Positions 1 to 11,377 of a DNA stretch of 64,000 nucleotides are shown here, one piece after another. This DNA comes from Schistosoma mansoni (taxonomy: Eukaryota; Platyhelminthes; Trematoda; Strigeidida; Schistosomatidae): contig NC_031498.1 in the NCBI RefSeq assembly GCF_000237925.1, positions 13,059,906-13,123,905 of the forward strand, read 5' to 3'. Each line of letters opens with the position of its first letter. Position 1 is the first letter of the stretch. A program made the translations under genes and the position numbers. A model generated the notes under the pieces. It did no database searches and had not been told where the DNA came from. It was given only the letters and a program-made list of their open reading frames with translations.

Positions 1-190
1 TTTTTATTCTTGAAATGAATAATGCCTCAAAATTAAAACTTTGTACTAAAAATTTTGAAATATTATTGAAATATACTAATAATCAATCACTTACAATTTG
101 GATTTGTAGTTCTTACAAATCTTCTTCCCTGAAACTCTATGAAGCTGATAAGTCCGTTTAAAAAACATTATTTGTCATAATTCAAATAAC
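1..190. other. AT-rich sequence, nothing recognised
   Basis: No coding or repeat signal seen before the first SINE copy. Confidence 0.4.
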
Positions 191-441
191 TATCAGAAGG
201 GGTTTTGTGGAGATTTAGTATTTTCATAGTTGAAAGCGTGAGTCAATTGAAGCTAAACCACCATGGAAAACCTGGAAGCACTGGACGGCCGTTTCGTTCT
301 ATTATGGGACTCTTCAGCAGTGCGCGTCCACGATCCCGCACTCGCAAGATTCGAACCCAGGACCTACCAGTCTCGAGCCAGAGTCCTTAACCGATAGATC
401 ACTGAGCCGGCATCCAACGGTGTTAATGTCTAACTTCAACT
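191..441 (-). repeat. HHR-SINE-A copy 1, near complete
   Basis: On the minus strand this reads: short leader, tRNA-like head with box A-like and box B-like (GGTTCGAATC type) promoter motifs, hammerhead core, then a 3' tail ending near CCCCTTCTGATA. Flanks carry an imperfect 13-base duplication (177-189 and 445-457, one mismatch), so it is a retrotransposed insertion. The tRNA-like head implies RNA polymerase III transcription, which is inferred from the family type. It has no coding capacity. Confidence 0.85.
278..323 (-). ncRNA. Hammerhead ribozyme, type I, in HHR-SINE-A copy 1
   Basis: Minus strand: stem I strand GCACTG, core CTGAAGA, stem II, core GAAAC, stem III GGCC, cleavage triplet GTC, stem I strand CAGTGC. 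The two stem I strands pair over 6 bases. Stem II is weakened by one changed base. All invariant core bases are present. Confidence 0.75.
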
Positions 442-2109
442 ATGATAATTCGAATAATTTGGTAGTAACGGTTTAGATCATAAAGCTGGTTAATGTGAAT
501 TAAAATATACAAGGGGAAGTTATTTACCTCAAGACTTACATATATTTAGCTTGTTGATGAATAGGAGACAGCACAAGACCTGAACTCAGGTTTTCTTATT
601 GACTACCTCTAATCACCTAATATTACTTGTTTGAATATCATCTCTCATAAGTATTGGTATCTTCATTGATTACTCAAGTTTATATAACCAACACTTTTCA
701 GTTTTTCGGATTATAAATTGTATGTTATTATTATATTATTAGGTTACTTTGTGGGAAATCCGTGTCAATTTCCATTATAAACTAATATAAGCTGAATACT
801 AATTATTTGAAGACTATTTAACATTATACACTGAGGAACCCAACACAAAATAACACTAAGAAGAAATAGATTTATCTATTGATTTCTATTTTGTCGATGA
901 TTTCTCAGTTGTTATCATTACTTAATGGTAATAATCTTTAAAATTATGGTCAAAATAAGAAACTAATTATATGAATTATTATGATGTTAATTACTGTATA
1001 TAGAAATATATACAATATATCTAACAATGGAATTCAAAATGTACATTCCATCCTATTTGAGTATAGAAATACTCACCTTTAATATATGATATTCATTTCA
1101 GGGTTTGAACCTATTCTCTTTTATAACTTCAAATCTAAACTATTCTAAATTAAATTAATCATATTACAATTTATGAATGAATTGGACATTTCAAATATTC
1201 ATTCGAATGTATTATAGACAACTTTAGTACATTTTATTTATTAGTGATAACCAAATATTATCACTCTATCATAAAATATACTTAACTACATACATACCAC
1301 TAAGATTTATAGTGAGTATAAACGAGTATTTTCTTTGATTTGAAAAAGATTAATACATACATGGTTACACACGTGTAGCACACCTGTGGATAGCGACATC
1401 ATACGAAAAAAAAAACAACAAACTCATCATGAATGCCAACAATTTGTTCTTCATGGGACTGAATAAAAAATAAATTTGTGAGATGTAATTTTTTTATTAT
1501 TAAAGGATAGAGAGAAACAAAAATTTTGTGAGTAACAACATTTATGTGTGTGTACACATACACCAACACCCCCCCCCACAAAAAAAATGAGTACAACTAT
1601 TTTGTGTAGTATAGTAGAGTCAGCCTCTGAAGAAAAGAAACAAAACAAAATTTATCATCAATTTTTTTTCATTGTTCTCTTCACATAGTAACTAAAAGTC
1701 TAAAATCTTACAACATCTGGCCTATTTCTGTCTCATTTATATGCCTATACTTACAACTTTATATACACATATATGTATTTATGTCTATAAAAGTGTGTAA
1801 ATATTTCAAAATGTATGTTTGTCTATCGTTAAATACACATTAAAAACATTTCCTAATCATGTTGTAATCGAAAATTGTTAAAGTTCGGTTTACATTCTTT
1901 CGTGTTAAATGGTCAGAGAAAGTAGATAGTAAATTCTGGACAATAGTTTTGTATTATTTGGTACTTATTACCAAACTGTGCCCATAATCTTGAGGAAACT
2001 GACTATGCCTAGTTGATATGAACCCGCATCACTCAGCTACGGATTGGAGACATCAGCACTGAGATATTATGGCAGTTTCTGACCTTCTGTAGGGCTGAGA
2101 TACCTTGCA
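442..2109. other. AT-rich, no gene or repeat recognised
   Basis: Both strands carry dense stops. Only homopolymer runs around 1,400-1,660 (A, C and T tracts) and GT/CA-rich bases near 1,545-1,565 stand out. Confidence 0.4.
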
Positions 2110-2420
2110 TTGATCGATCACTGATGGATGACCAATGCAATACTTGTTTTGTCCTTTAGTACTGATGGAATTCCATCGACCATATGGCAATGTGACCAAT
2201 GGTATGAGTATCGAAACACCTAGTATACCATATTGAAATGTTAAGTGTTTAGAGCTTGTCGATAAGCAATAGTGGATTCAAGTTCAGTTTTGACACATCA
2301 GCAAGGTGTATCTACCTATCTATCGTTTGTAGGTAATGTGTAAAAACAAGTGCTGAAAATCAAGAGGTGTCTAATAGGTGAGGATATGCCCAGAGGCTGC
2401 AACTCAATGCCTTGAATCCT
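2110..2420 (+). repeat. Dispersed repeat family C, diverged copy
   Basis: Similar by eye to 38,311-38,505 and more weakly to 32,990-33,200. The shared block begins with TGATCGATCACTG-like sequence and has conserved bases around ATGTGGCCACC. The family is not identified. Confidence 0.45.
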
Positions 2421-2775
2421 CGGAGTTTAACCTTTTTATCACCACAAACATGAATCCTACTTTATGCATTTTATTGTAGGTAATTGACTGTCACCTGTAG
2501 TTTGAAAACTATAAGCACAAATAAAATTTATTACTCAAAGTGGCGTTATACTTAGCTTTGGGATTCACGCACAGTCTTTCTTTAAACCAAACTAAAGAAC
2601 CGTAAGTCTCAATTGATCAAGTTTATTTTAAAATAATTGGATCTGTTTATGGTCCGAAATAATATACGTATTCTCATCATTAGCGAATATTCAGTTGAAC
2701 AATATTATTATTCATACCAATGTCAGTATATCAATGTTATGTATTGATTAGTCAAGTCTGTGAAATAAAGTTTAA

Positions 2776-2896
2776 CACCGTTGGATGCCGTCTCAGTGGT
2801 CTTTTGGTTAAGTGCTCGCGCGCGAGATTGATAGGTGCTGAGTTGGAATCTCGCGAGGCAGGATCGTGGATGCGCACTACTGAGGAGTCCCACAAT
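2776..2896 (+). repeat. HHR-SINE-A copy 2, 3'-truncated
   Basis: The tRNA-like head and first half of the hammerhead (CTGAGGA followed by GTCCC) are present. The copy ends inside stem II, so no ribozyme is possible. Confidence 0.8.
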
Positions 2897-3302
2897 ATTC
2901 ACAGTTTGTCAATCAGCCATATCATGATAATTTAATCTTTAATTTCAGAGAAATTTTTTTAGTAATATGTTCCCTATAATAATATCAACATAAACTTTTA
3001 AAATTTTGAGTATCACTTCAATTTTTTTCTTTTTTTTAATATTAAGTTTACAAGTACATTTCAAGTTTTTCGTTAATTTCATCAGATTCAACCAAGTTTA
3101 CATATATACAATCAACGTAATCTAATTCCTTCACATATCCATAAATGATCACCTCTATACTTGTTTTAGTAATAAAATAAACAATCAAAAAAAGAAAAGA
3201 AAGATTTTTGTAATTTATGATTATCAATAAAGGATTAACTTTTAATTTATTATGATTACCTTCCTTGTTATACAACAAGTTTTATATGACTCAAGATGAT
3301 CA

Positions 3303-3377
3303 CTATTATTATGAGTAGTAGTATTATTACTATTATTATTACTATTACTATTATTATTATTACTAGTATTATTAATA
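3303..3377. repeat. ATT/ACT-type microsatellite
   Basis: Imperfect trinucleotide array of ATT with ACT and AGT variants. A similar array lies at 18,500-18,545. Confidence 0.85.
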
Positions 3378-3810
3378 TTGCGACTTCTATTTTAATTAAT
3401 AGGATTCCAAGGTTATGGGACAAAAGCGAGATATAGAAAAGAAGTGAGTTAATGAACAAATGTTTAATTCTTATTGACAGTTATTAATAACAAATATCAG
3501 TTGAAGTAAACATAAATGAATGGATGAAATCATCTCTTTAATAATACAATATTATACAATGGGTAATTAAAGTCTCACTTCATATTTGATGATCATTTTG
3601 AAGTGGTATTAGTATGATTATCATAACCATAGAAGTCAGCCAGTTTGCGATATGATTCAGATATCATTTACATGATAAAATTACTCTAATAATAAAATTT
3701 CACTGAAACTTGAAGTATTCACTTCATGTGCAAGAAATAATGATCAGATGATTAAAGTTAGGATAGGAAGTATGTAGAAGTTGTTTATTTTCAACTATGC
3801 CGGAGTAAAA

Positions 3811-4103
3811 AAGGCGAGACTATAATTTATGGACGAATCAATCAGGTATATGATAACAGGTCTTGGATTTTGACGCGAAATTTATTCATCTATTTGGTTA
3901 AATAGAGTTTTAGTATTATAGCTGATGTCAGTTCGTGATGAAAACCCTAAATCTAATTGCTAAACTAAATCAACAACTGCAAATCATTATTCTATTTCCT
4001 TATACTGGTTTATAACCCTTATTTGGTCCTAGTTATTAGGTGGACACTCTCACAGTCACTTCAAAATCGCTCAAAGGTCATCCATAGATTATTGTCTCAC
4101 CTT
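3811..4103. mobile_element. Merlin-type MITE, non-autonomous DNA transposon
   Basis: About 293 bases bounded by inverted repeats (3,811-3,837 and 4,077-4,103; about 22-23 of 27 positions match). The ends, beginning AAGGCGAGAC, and the next bases GGACGAATCAATCAG match the ends of the larger Merlin element at 34,592-35,386. There is no coding sequence. It could only move with transposase from an autonomous relative. I could not confirm a target duplication. Confidence 0.75.
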
Positions 4104-4833
4104 AGCGAAAAATTATTCACCTGTGAGGATATTTGATATTCATACATATTCATACATATCATAAAATGACAGAGTTTAGAAACAGAAATCAATGAATACC
4201 AAGTCAATGGTCTAAATATAACCCGTTCACCGTGAGACATGAAAGTGATGATTTCAGTAATTGGCGGAGTCATCAGTGTGAACTAATGATGACCTCGACC
4301 TCCAGTGATCCATGAATTTTAATAGTTGTGTTAGCTAACTGCGTTTCATTATCTAAGTTTTCTTCAAATAAAACAACCTCCATAAACTCCTCTGGATTTT
4401 GATTTGCATAGAAAAAGTAAGGATGAATACTAAATGAAACCTGATTTATAGTAGAATATGAATAACTAATAATCGACTTATTAATTCAATGTTTCTTTAA
4501 TTAAGAAATGAAATATATAACTGATTACTAGACATTGATTTCAGTTACTTATTTTACTGAAGGTATAATATGTAAAGTGAACTCTCCATTGATAACACTA
4601 AATGGATCTTCAACAACGTCATTCCAAGTATACTTAGAGAAACATAACAGTTAGTTGATTGACTCATTATACTAAATAATGTATGATACTTAAATGTAAT
4701 TCTATTTTACTAATCTTTTATTTTAGCTTCACATAAAACACAGTTACTGTGGTACAAAGCCTGATATATACAATTAAATAAGGTGTTTGAAGGTAGTTAT
4801 TTTGGAATTTCGAAACTATACTTCGTGCTGTTT

Positions 4834-4835
<2 letters not shown>
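4104..4835. other. AT-rich, no gene recognised
   Basis: No element or conserved reading frame seen. Confidence 0.4.

Positions 4836-4875
<40 letters not shown>
4836..4875. repeat. (AT)n microsatellite, about 40 bases
   Basis: Pure AT dinucleotide run, directly abutting the LINE fragment that follows. Confidence 0.95.
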
Positions 4876-4876
<1 letters not shown>

Positions 4877-5042
4877 GAGGACCTTTCCTCTTTCTTCTGG
4901 TTTTTGATTGGATTGTGAAGAACTCCAAATCTCAGGAAAAGTATGGAATACAGTGGAGTACACATTGGATGAAGCTTCGTGATTTAAACTTCTCAGATGA
5001 CCTAATTCTCGTATTCCATACACTAACAAATACGAGTCAAGT
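4876..5042 (+). mobile_element. RTE-clade LINE reverse transcriptase fragment
   Basis: The plus-strand translation includes GIQWSTHW and NFSDDLIL, matching the GIQWTS...FADDLALLSHT catalytic region read in the better copy at 37,464-37,736. The FADD-type box contains the catalytic aspartates; here it reads FSDD. Only about 55 residues remain, so this is a short relic. Similarity to SR2/Perere-3 is from memory of the family. Confidence 0.65.
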
Positions 5043-6169
5043 CAATTCGTGAACAATGTTTTATACATTATGCAGATTTTTAAATACAGTACCAATTTAG
5101 ATGAAAAAATCGACTATTCATTCATGAAAGTACTATTGAATAAAATTCATTACTGATTATAACAATCAATCGTTAGCTATTTTTCCATAGCATGCAATTC
5201 TATGTAATGTTTCATTCTCTACGGATAGAAACTTTAGTATTTAAATAACCAATATGGATCATTCACTGATCAAAGTATGTTTCTGTGAACCGAAATAACA
5301 ATATGCATTTTCAGTAATTGCCGTGATATTAATAGACTATACCATAAGAAGATTATGTAAAACATAATAAATTTAATGCGACTGAAGTGATTTGCTTCGT
5401 TTAAACCTTATTCAATTCATGATATCATTATCATTATACAATATTGCTGACAGTCAGTTGTTACACTTCTGACTTGATTAATTCATCAGATTACAGCATA
5501 TCACTTAAACCTCGGTTGATCTCTTTGAAAGCTCATTAGTAATAAATTAAGAATTATTATTTATTCTATGTTATAAAATTTCATTCAGCTACGAACCAGT
5601 TTTCATCATCAGTTGATATCAGCTGGAGAACAAGTGATGATGTATGTTACTTATTGAATGAGAAGTGATTACTATATAGTATGACTAGTCTCGTCCTCGG
5701 TTAGTCTTATTAAAGCTAACGTAGTTTATGAAGTAAAAACGTGATCTTAAAAATTTATTGCTTTCAAAACAATCATTGAAACAAGAAAATACTTAAATGA
5801 CCTCATAAACATGTGACAAATATTATTATGACCTAAGGAAATGACATGTAACATACAAGGAAGAGAGCAATTGGATTGATCAACTAACAAACCCGCATAC
5901 TAATAAAAATTAAATAAATGAATTCTTCTTAAATGACAATGTTTCATCAGAAAAGGAAGCATTGTCATTTTGTCATATCAGCAGAGTTATTTCTTATTTT
6001 AATTTATATACAAAATTTATGGTGTGAATTATTTCAGTAATATAAAAATTTGCAATTTCAATATTATATTTTAATTAAATTTTGCTTCGCAAAGAGTACA
6101 GGAGAGACTCGATCAAACTTTACACTATTTAAACTTGGGTCAATTTAATTTGGCTATCTATTCCTTGAA
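5043..6169. other. AT-rich, no gene recognised
   Basis: No repeat or exon-like sequence supported. Confidence 0.4.
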
Positions 6170-6411
6170 GTAGTGGTTTACACCAAGTTACCGAATGTCT
6201 TAGTAAATGTGAAAATCATACGGTAAATACTTCATTCGCAAAATATCAGTCTATCGTCTACGACTTCATTGTTCCTTCATTTCTACACCAATCATTCCCT
6301 GTTCTCGTTCTCTTTTTAAGCGATTTTCTTAACCTTCTGCCATCCGGCATTTCACTTTCGTTTGATGATACATACTACTTATATCTATCGACATCAGTAG
6401 CACACAACACA
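6170..6411 (+). mobile_element. Solo LTR, family D, diverged
   Basis: Shares with the other family D copies the blocks around CTTCATTGTTCCTTC, CTCGTTCTCTT and the 3' end CATACTACTTATATC...CACA. Old by its divergence. No internal retroelement sequence is attached. Confidence 0.65.
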
Positions 6412-7130
6412 TAAGCACTAGTTACATAAAAACTATAACCGTGTTTTATCGTTTCAATATTTAACAACTGATAACTTTCAATGTTAAGAAAGTGTAGAAA
6501 TATTATGATTTATAAGTTCGAAGATAGCCCATAACCTGAAATAAACTTAAAGAATTGATCTAGTACAAACTTTCCATAAAATCACTGTAAACTAATCAGT
6601 AATGTTTATCAAGATAAATATTACATTTTAAATGCATTGATATTCATAAATAATTTTACAAAATAAATAGTTTAATAAGTATTCAACAGTTAATGATGAC
6701 CTTGTTAGTTATGATGAACTTGTTAAGTCAGTTATAATCAACGTAGAACTTGGTACAGATATATATTAGCCCAAGTTACTATGCTTAACTAGTTGAAGGT
6801 TCACAATGAACCACCAGTTCAATTTCTTGGTATCTTACCTCTTATATCCTCTTGATAACCAAATAAGTAACTTCACCATGCTTTACTTTTTTGCGCGAAC
6901 CCGTAAAAAATTTTCAGGTTTATACTCGCCAAAAGAGAATAGCGTTCTTGGTGTCAATGTTGTCTAAACCTGTCAAGTCTAAATCTGAACGAGGAGTGTT
7001 GACCAATCAATATAGGTTATTGAACATTAATTACATATAATAAGTAAACTAATAAACCAGAATAGGATTTTTATAAATCCTAATTAAGTAATCATGAACA
7101 CGTGGTATTTGATCATAGTGAATTTTACAG
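6412..7130. other. AT-rich, no gene recognised
   Basis: Nothing supported. Confidence 0.4.
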
Positions 7131-7338
7131 ATCAGAAGGGGTTTTGTGTAGAATTTAGTATTTTCATAATTGAAATCATGAGTCGATTGAAGCTAGACCA
7201 CCGTGGAAAACCTGGAAGCACTGGACAGCCGTTCCGTCCTATTATGGGACTCCTCAGCAGTGCCCATCCACGATTCCTCCTCGCGAGACTCGAACCCAGG
7301 ACCTAACAGTCTCGCACCAGAGCACTTAACCGATATAC
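7131..7338 (-). repeat. HHR-SINE-A copy 3, 5'-truncated
   Basis: The tail, hammerhead and box B region are present; the copy breaks off in the box A region. The hammerhead has GGAA where the core needs GAAA, so it should be inactive. Confidence 0.85.
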
Positions 7339-8868
7339 TGTCCACCTTTACTTTTTCAGGTTTATGAAACAAACTGGCAACATGAAGATTATGTTTTAAT
7401 TTGAGGTATTCTTAATGTCAAAAATTATAATTCAGAATACCTTGCTGTCAATAATATCATAGTATGGATTGTCAATTCAATTATATTAAGAATATACTTA
7501 GTCAAATAAGTTGTACTTAGTATTTACTAACTTTTAAATGAAATGCTTATAATAGTAGAATTTTACTTGTCAACACGTTTTGGTAGGTTACAACATTTAA
7601 TTATTATCTAAGCATAAAGTAAAAAATGGATTAACGAGAAAGTTTTTAGTTTTTACTTTAATTCATGAACAATTTTGCTTAATTCAGATCCATTTCCTTT
7701 GCAAATTGTTGATTGATAATATGTAGTAGATTTCAATCGTGTTGTAGATGAGGCTGTCTTTTGTCTGTCTAAAATAAGTTTGTGATTTGAAATATCCTCA
7801 GATTGACTGACCTGCACAACTCCCCATTCCTGATATTAAATTGGAAGCAGGCTGGGGTTAAATTTTGAAACACCCACCCATTATTAAATAGTGTGGATAT
7901 CAATGTCAAACAATTTGGCTAAATATGTCTGGTTAATAAAAGTCATTCAGTGTCACAGATCCAAAACACAACATGAAATTGGTTACTATACCTTGATAGA
8001 CTAGTTTTAAAGGACATATTAATAGTTCGGAATAGTTTATCAGTAGTCAATACTACTAATTAAAAATAATGATATTTATATTATAGTTATAATTCCATAT
8101 CAGACTGGATAAGAAAACAATATAATTGTTTAGCAATAGATAGTAATAGCTATTGGTAGTTAAACCTTCTGTATCATGATTAACGCAATAATTGTACAGA
8201 ATCTAAAGGAAACTATTAAACATAAGATTTTGATGAACAATATCTGTAACCAACAGTGTTAACCATCATAGAACCTGAGTCTAACGTATTTTCTAGATAA
8301 CTTTTTATCATCTCACATTATATAGAGTACATCAGAATAATAAATCATTCAGTTTGATGGTGTAAATTACACGTTTCATCGTTAGAATTGCTTCACTATT
8401 TCAATATCATACAATGTGATACTGTTCACTGTACGGTAACTGATTAGTATTAATGCCGTAGATAATACATTTAAGAAGATTATCAATGTACAGTATAAAC
8501 AGAATATACATCAATGAATAGAATAAATGTAATAGAATCATACACATAATATATAATTAACTAAATTAAGCTATCCATCAAGTCAACAATCAAATCTCTT
8601 CAGCATCATCATCGTCATCATTATATCATAGATATTAAATTCAATATAAGTATGCTCAATTAAGATTTCACATGTATGAAAAAAGAAAAAAATTTTATTA
8701 CTAACTGACATTATCTACAATTTTATATAATGATAAGCATTAAAATGTTCTCATTCATATTACAGGTTTTTTTTAGAAGTAACCTATTTTTGTATCGATG
8801 ACATAATCACGTTTGTTTTACTATTTCAAAAATATAATTCAATGTGAAAGTTCAATGATAATTATTCA
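7339..8868. other. AT-rich, no gene recognised
   Basis: Nothing supported on either strand. Confidence 0.4.
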
Positions 8869-9049
8869 TGGTAAGCAAAGATGGATAGTGGCTAGCAGTG
8901 GAATCCAGTTTGACGCGCATTTCGTCCTATTTAGGACTCGTCAGCCGGATGTACCTACATCTCAGTGTTGATGTTCACTCTGGGACTCGAACCCAGTTGC
9001 AGTCCTAAAAACATCAATGGGAAGATCCAAACAAACAATACCAAGTAAA
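8869..9049 (+). repeat. SmAlpha-like HHR-SINE-B copy 1, 5'-inverted
   Basis: Flanked by a perfect 12-base duplication GATAATTATTCA (8,857-8,868 and 9,050-9,061). Inside, the segment from box B through the hammerhead lies inverted on the left (8,869 to about 8,992), and the 3' tail from TTGCAGTCC to AACAATACCAAGTAAA lies in sense on the right. This is the arrangement left by twin priming during target-primed reverse transcription. Confidence 0.85.
8903..8950 (-). ncRNA. SmAlpha hammerhead ribozyme
   Basis: Minus strand: stem I ATCCGG, core CTGACGA, stem II GTCC...GGAC, core GAAA, stem III region TGCGCGT, GTC, then CTGGAT. Three A residues separate GTC from CTGGAT, as in the copy at 27,790; the known schistosome ribozyme has none there. 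Activity is therefore doubtful. Confidence 0.75.
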
Positions 9050-9317
9050 GATAATTATTCAGTTTACAAGGATTTTTTTGTTTTTTTAATTTTTAGAATG
9101 TCTCCAAGGGTAATGAATTTAATGAAAGTATGATCTAAATGTTTCTTATTCGACTGATTGATTTCTCATGAATTGATATAAGATAATAATAATAGAACAG
9201 CGTTGAAGATGTGTGATCCAGCTTATTATGTCAAAGAGAATGTACAGGAAATATGAGATTTTATATAGGTCACTTCATTTTCTATTCGTGTACAGTTTAA
9301 CAATAGTTATGAACTAT

Positions 9318-9473
9318 GACATTAAAAAAGGAATAATATATTTGTAAAATCTTAGCGAATGAATTTGAAGTAAATCCAACGTTTCACCTGGCAATCTGGT
9401 CCAAGATTTTTCAAGGATATAATTCAAGTTCATTCGCTGAGATTTTACAAATATATTATTCCTATTTAATGTC
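9318..9473. repeat. Fold-back repeat, about 155 bases
   Basis: Arms 9,318-9,372 and 9,420-9,473 are near-complementary, with about 50 bases between. The spacer holds AACGTTTCACCTGGC; its complement contains GCCAGGTGAAACGTT, which resembles the GAAAC part of Penelope-type hammerheads, but the CTGANGA half is not intact. Confidence 0.6.
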
Positions 9474-9560
9474 TTACATCAACTAGGCGCCCAAGTACTG
9501 TGAAACTATTCGTTATGATTTAGACGAAAGTTCTTATATAAGTAATGAACTTTTTTTATG

Positions 9561-9782
9561 AAATACTGAAATATAATTAACGTATAGACTTCTACTAAAG
9601 AATCATAATGTAATTTTCAAATATATATATACCACTTAGTAACAATCATAATCATAATCTACTGCTAATTGTAAGTACCTCCAGATTTTACGGATAATAT
9701 ATCTAGTAAGGAGAGATAGATAAATAGATAGAGACTAATATACATAAACAATTAAATTGATGTAGTGATTCATTCTCTTCCA
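9561..9782. repeat. 222-base segment, exact copy at 10,658-10,879
   Basis: Identical base for base as read. The second copy starts immediately after the assembly gap, so this may be an assembly artefact or two joined haplotypes rather than a true duplication. Confidence 0.9.
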
Positions 9783-10059
9783 GGTAATACCATAAATTTC
9801 ACGTCTATGGAATTCTAATTATTATAAATTACTGACAAAACAAAATAACGTCCTTCACACTGTTAAGAAAAGTTCATACATAAAGGGTGAGCTCTAATCA
9901 ATAAATTAAGATTGCATGTTAAAAAAGCTACTCCGCGTGGCTTTTAAAAGAAGGATACAAGACAATCAGCGATTCAATACAGTAGCATCTAATCAACACT
10001 GAAATCGTCCTTCAAATTACTTTGCACGATCAATCGAGTCCAGTCCGTGTCGAGTAGAG

Positions 10060-10352
10060 ACAAGTATGTACCTCAGACAATGGATGAATGGTTGCGCAAG
10101 ATCATGGATCAATTGAAGAAAACATTAACATCGTCGGATACTGGTTCACTGGTCTAGAGGTTAAAAGTTCGCACGCGAGACCGAAGGTCTTGGGTTCGAG
10201 TTCAACATACAGGGTCGTGGGTGTGCACTGCTGAGGAGTCCCATACTAGAACGAAACAGCCGTCCAGTGGTTTCGGGCTTTCATTGGTGATCGACTCATG
10301 AATTCAACTATTAAAGTTACTACAATCTCCACAAATCCCCATTCTAATAATA
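10060..10352 (+). repeat. HHR-SINE-A copy 4, long form with leader
   Basis: Begins with the 5' leader also seen at 31,588-31,715 (ATGGTTGCGCAA region), followed by tRNA-like head, hammerhead and tail ending CCCATTCTAATAA. One of the longest uninverted copies in the window. Confidence 0.8.
10226..10269 (+). ncRNA. Hammerhead ribozyme in HHR-SINE-A copy 4
   Basis: Core CTGAGGA and GAAAC are intact. Stem I CACTG pairs with CAGTG; stem II is GTCC...GAAC with one mismatch. Predicted cleavage follows GTC at 10,264. Confidence 0.75.
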
Positions 10353-10457
10353 CATTAATTATCAGTAAGAATACTAAGTAAAATAAGAAAGATGAACGTG
10401 TAATTAATGATAAGAACAAATGTCATGGGAGAGTGTACAGATCATAATAAAGCCGAA

Positions 10458-10657
10458 NNNNNNNNNNNNNNNNNNNNNNNNNNNNNNNNNNNNNNNNNNN
10501 NNNNNNNNNNNNNNNNNNNNNNNNNNNNNNNNNNNNNNNNNNNNNNNNNNNNNNNNNNNNNNNNNNNNNNNNNNNNNNNNNNNNNNNNNNNNNNNNNNNN
10601 NNNNNNNNNNNNNNNNNNNNNNNNNNNNNNNNNNNNNNNNNNNNNNNNNNNNNNNNN
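10458..10657. other. Assembly gap, 200 N
   Basis: Exactly 200 N, probably a fixed-size scaffold placeholder. Open frames across it are meaningless. Confidence 0.99.
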
Positions 10658-10879
10658 AAATACTGAAATATAATTAACGTATAGACTTCTACTAAAGAAT
10701 CATAATGTAATTTTCAAATATATATATACCACTTAGTAACAATCATAATCATAATCTACTGCTAATTGTAAGTACCTCCAGATTTTACGGATAATATATC
10801 TAGTAAGGAGAGATAGATAAATAGATAGAGACTAATATACATAAACAATTAAATTGATGTAGTGATTCATTCTCTTCCA
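10658..10879. repeat. Second copy of the 222-base segment
   Basis: See 9,561-9,782. After its last base the two copies diverge completely. Confidence 0.9.
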
Positions 10880-11146
10880 AATTAATAACCAATATTTTGT
10901 CAACCATGAAAAAGAAGTTGAAATATTAGCAAAGAGAAGGTACTTGAAATCTGATATGACCTTAGATATCTCTTTTAAGTATTATTGATAAACATTGTTA
11001 TTAATATTAGTTTAATAGAATATATATTTAAGACTGAAAATTAACATCAATTAGAGGATAATAGAATCATTTACACAAATCGATTTAAATTATGTTTCTA
11101 TTTTAATCAAATGTTATATGAAGATATTTATTATGATAAGTGATAC

Positions 11147-11377
11147 TATAGTGAGCGAGAATGTAGTCAGGGACAACCAAATGTATTTTAATACATCACA
11201 GAATATCTTGGCAAAATCTATCGTCTCCGAATTTGTCGTTCCTTCGTTTCCATACCAAACAATCTCCGTTCTCGTTCTCTTCTCTTCGATTATCTCAAGT
11301 TCCTGCCTCCAGACATTCCACTTTCGACTTATCATACATATTACTTATATCGGTCGACATCAGTAGCACATACCACA
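11147..11377 (+). mobile_element. Solo LTR, family D
   Basis: Starts TATAGTGAG and ends ACCACA, in line with the TG...CA ends of better copies. The flanking tetramers ATAC and GTAC are nearly identical. Confidence 0.7.

Noticed and set aside
3268-3459. 63-codon Ile/Val-rich minus-strand frame
   Set aside because: It is a translation of the ATT-type microsatellite.
4718-5029. 103-codon minus-strand frame
   Set aside because: Runs through the (AT)n tract, opposite a LINE fragment that explains the plus strand.
10145-10200. tRNA gene
   Set aside because: Box A and box B look tRNA-like, but no complete cloverleaf or acceptor stem forms, and the sequence continues into the SINE body.
10407-10677. 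Open frames spanning the first N run
   Set aside because: They are mostly unknown bases and have no meaning; the same holds for 26,213-26,540.
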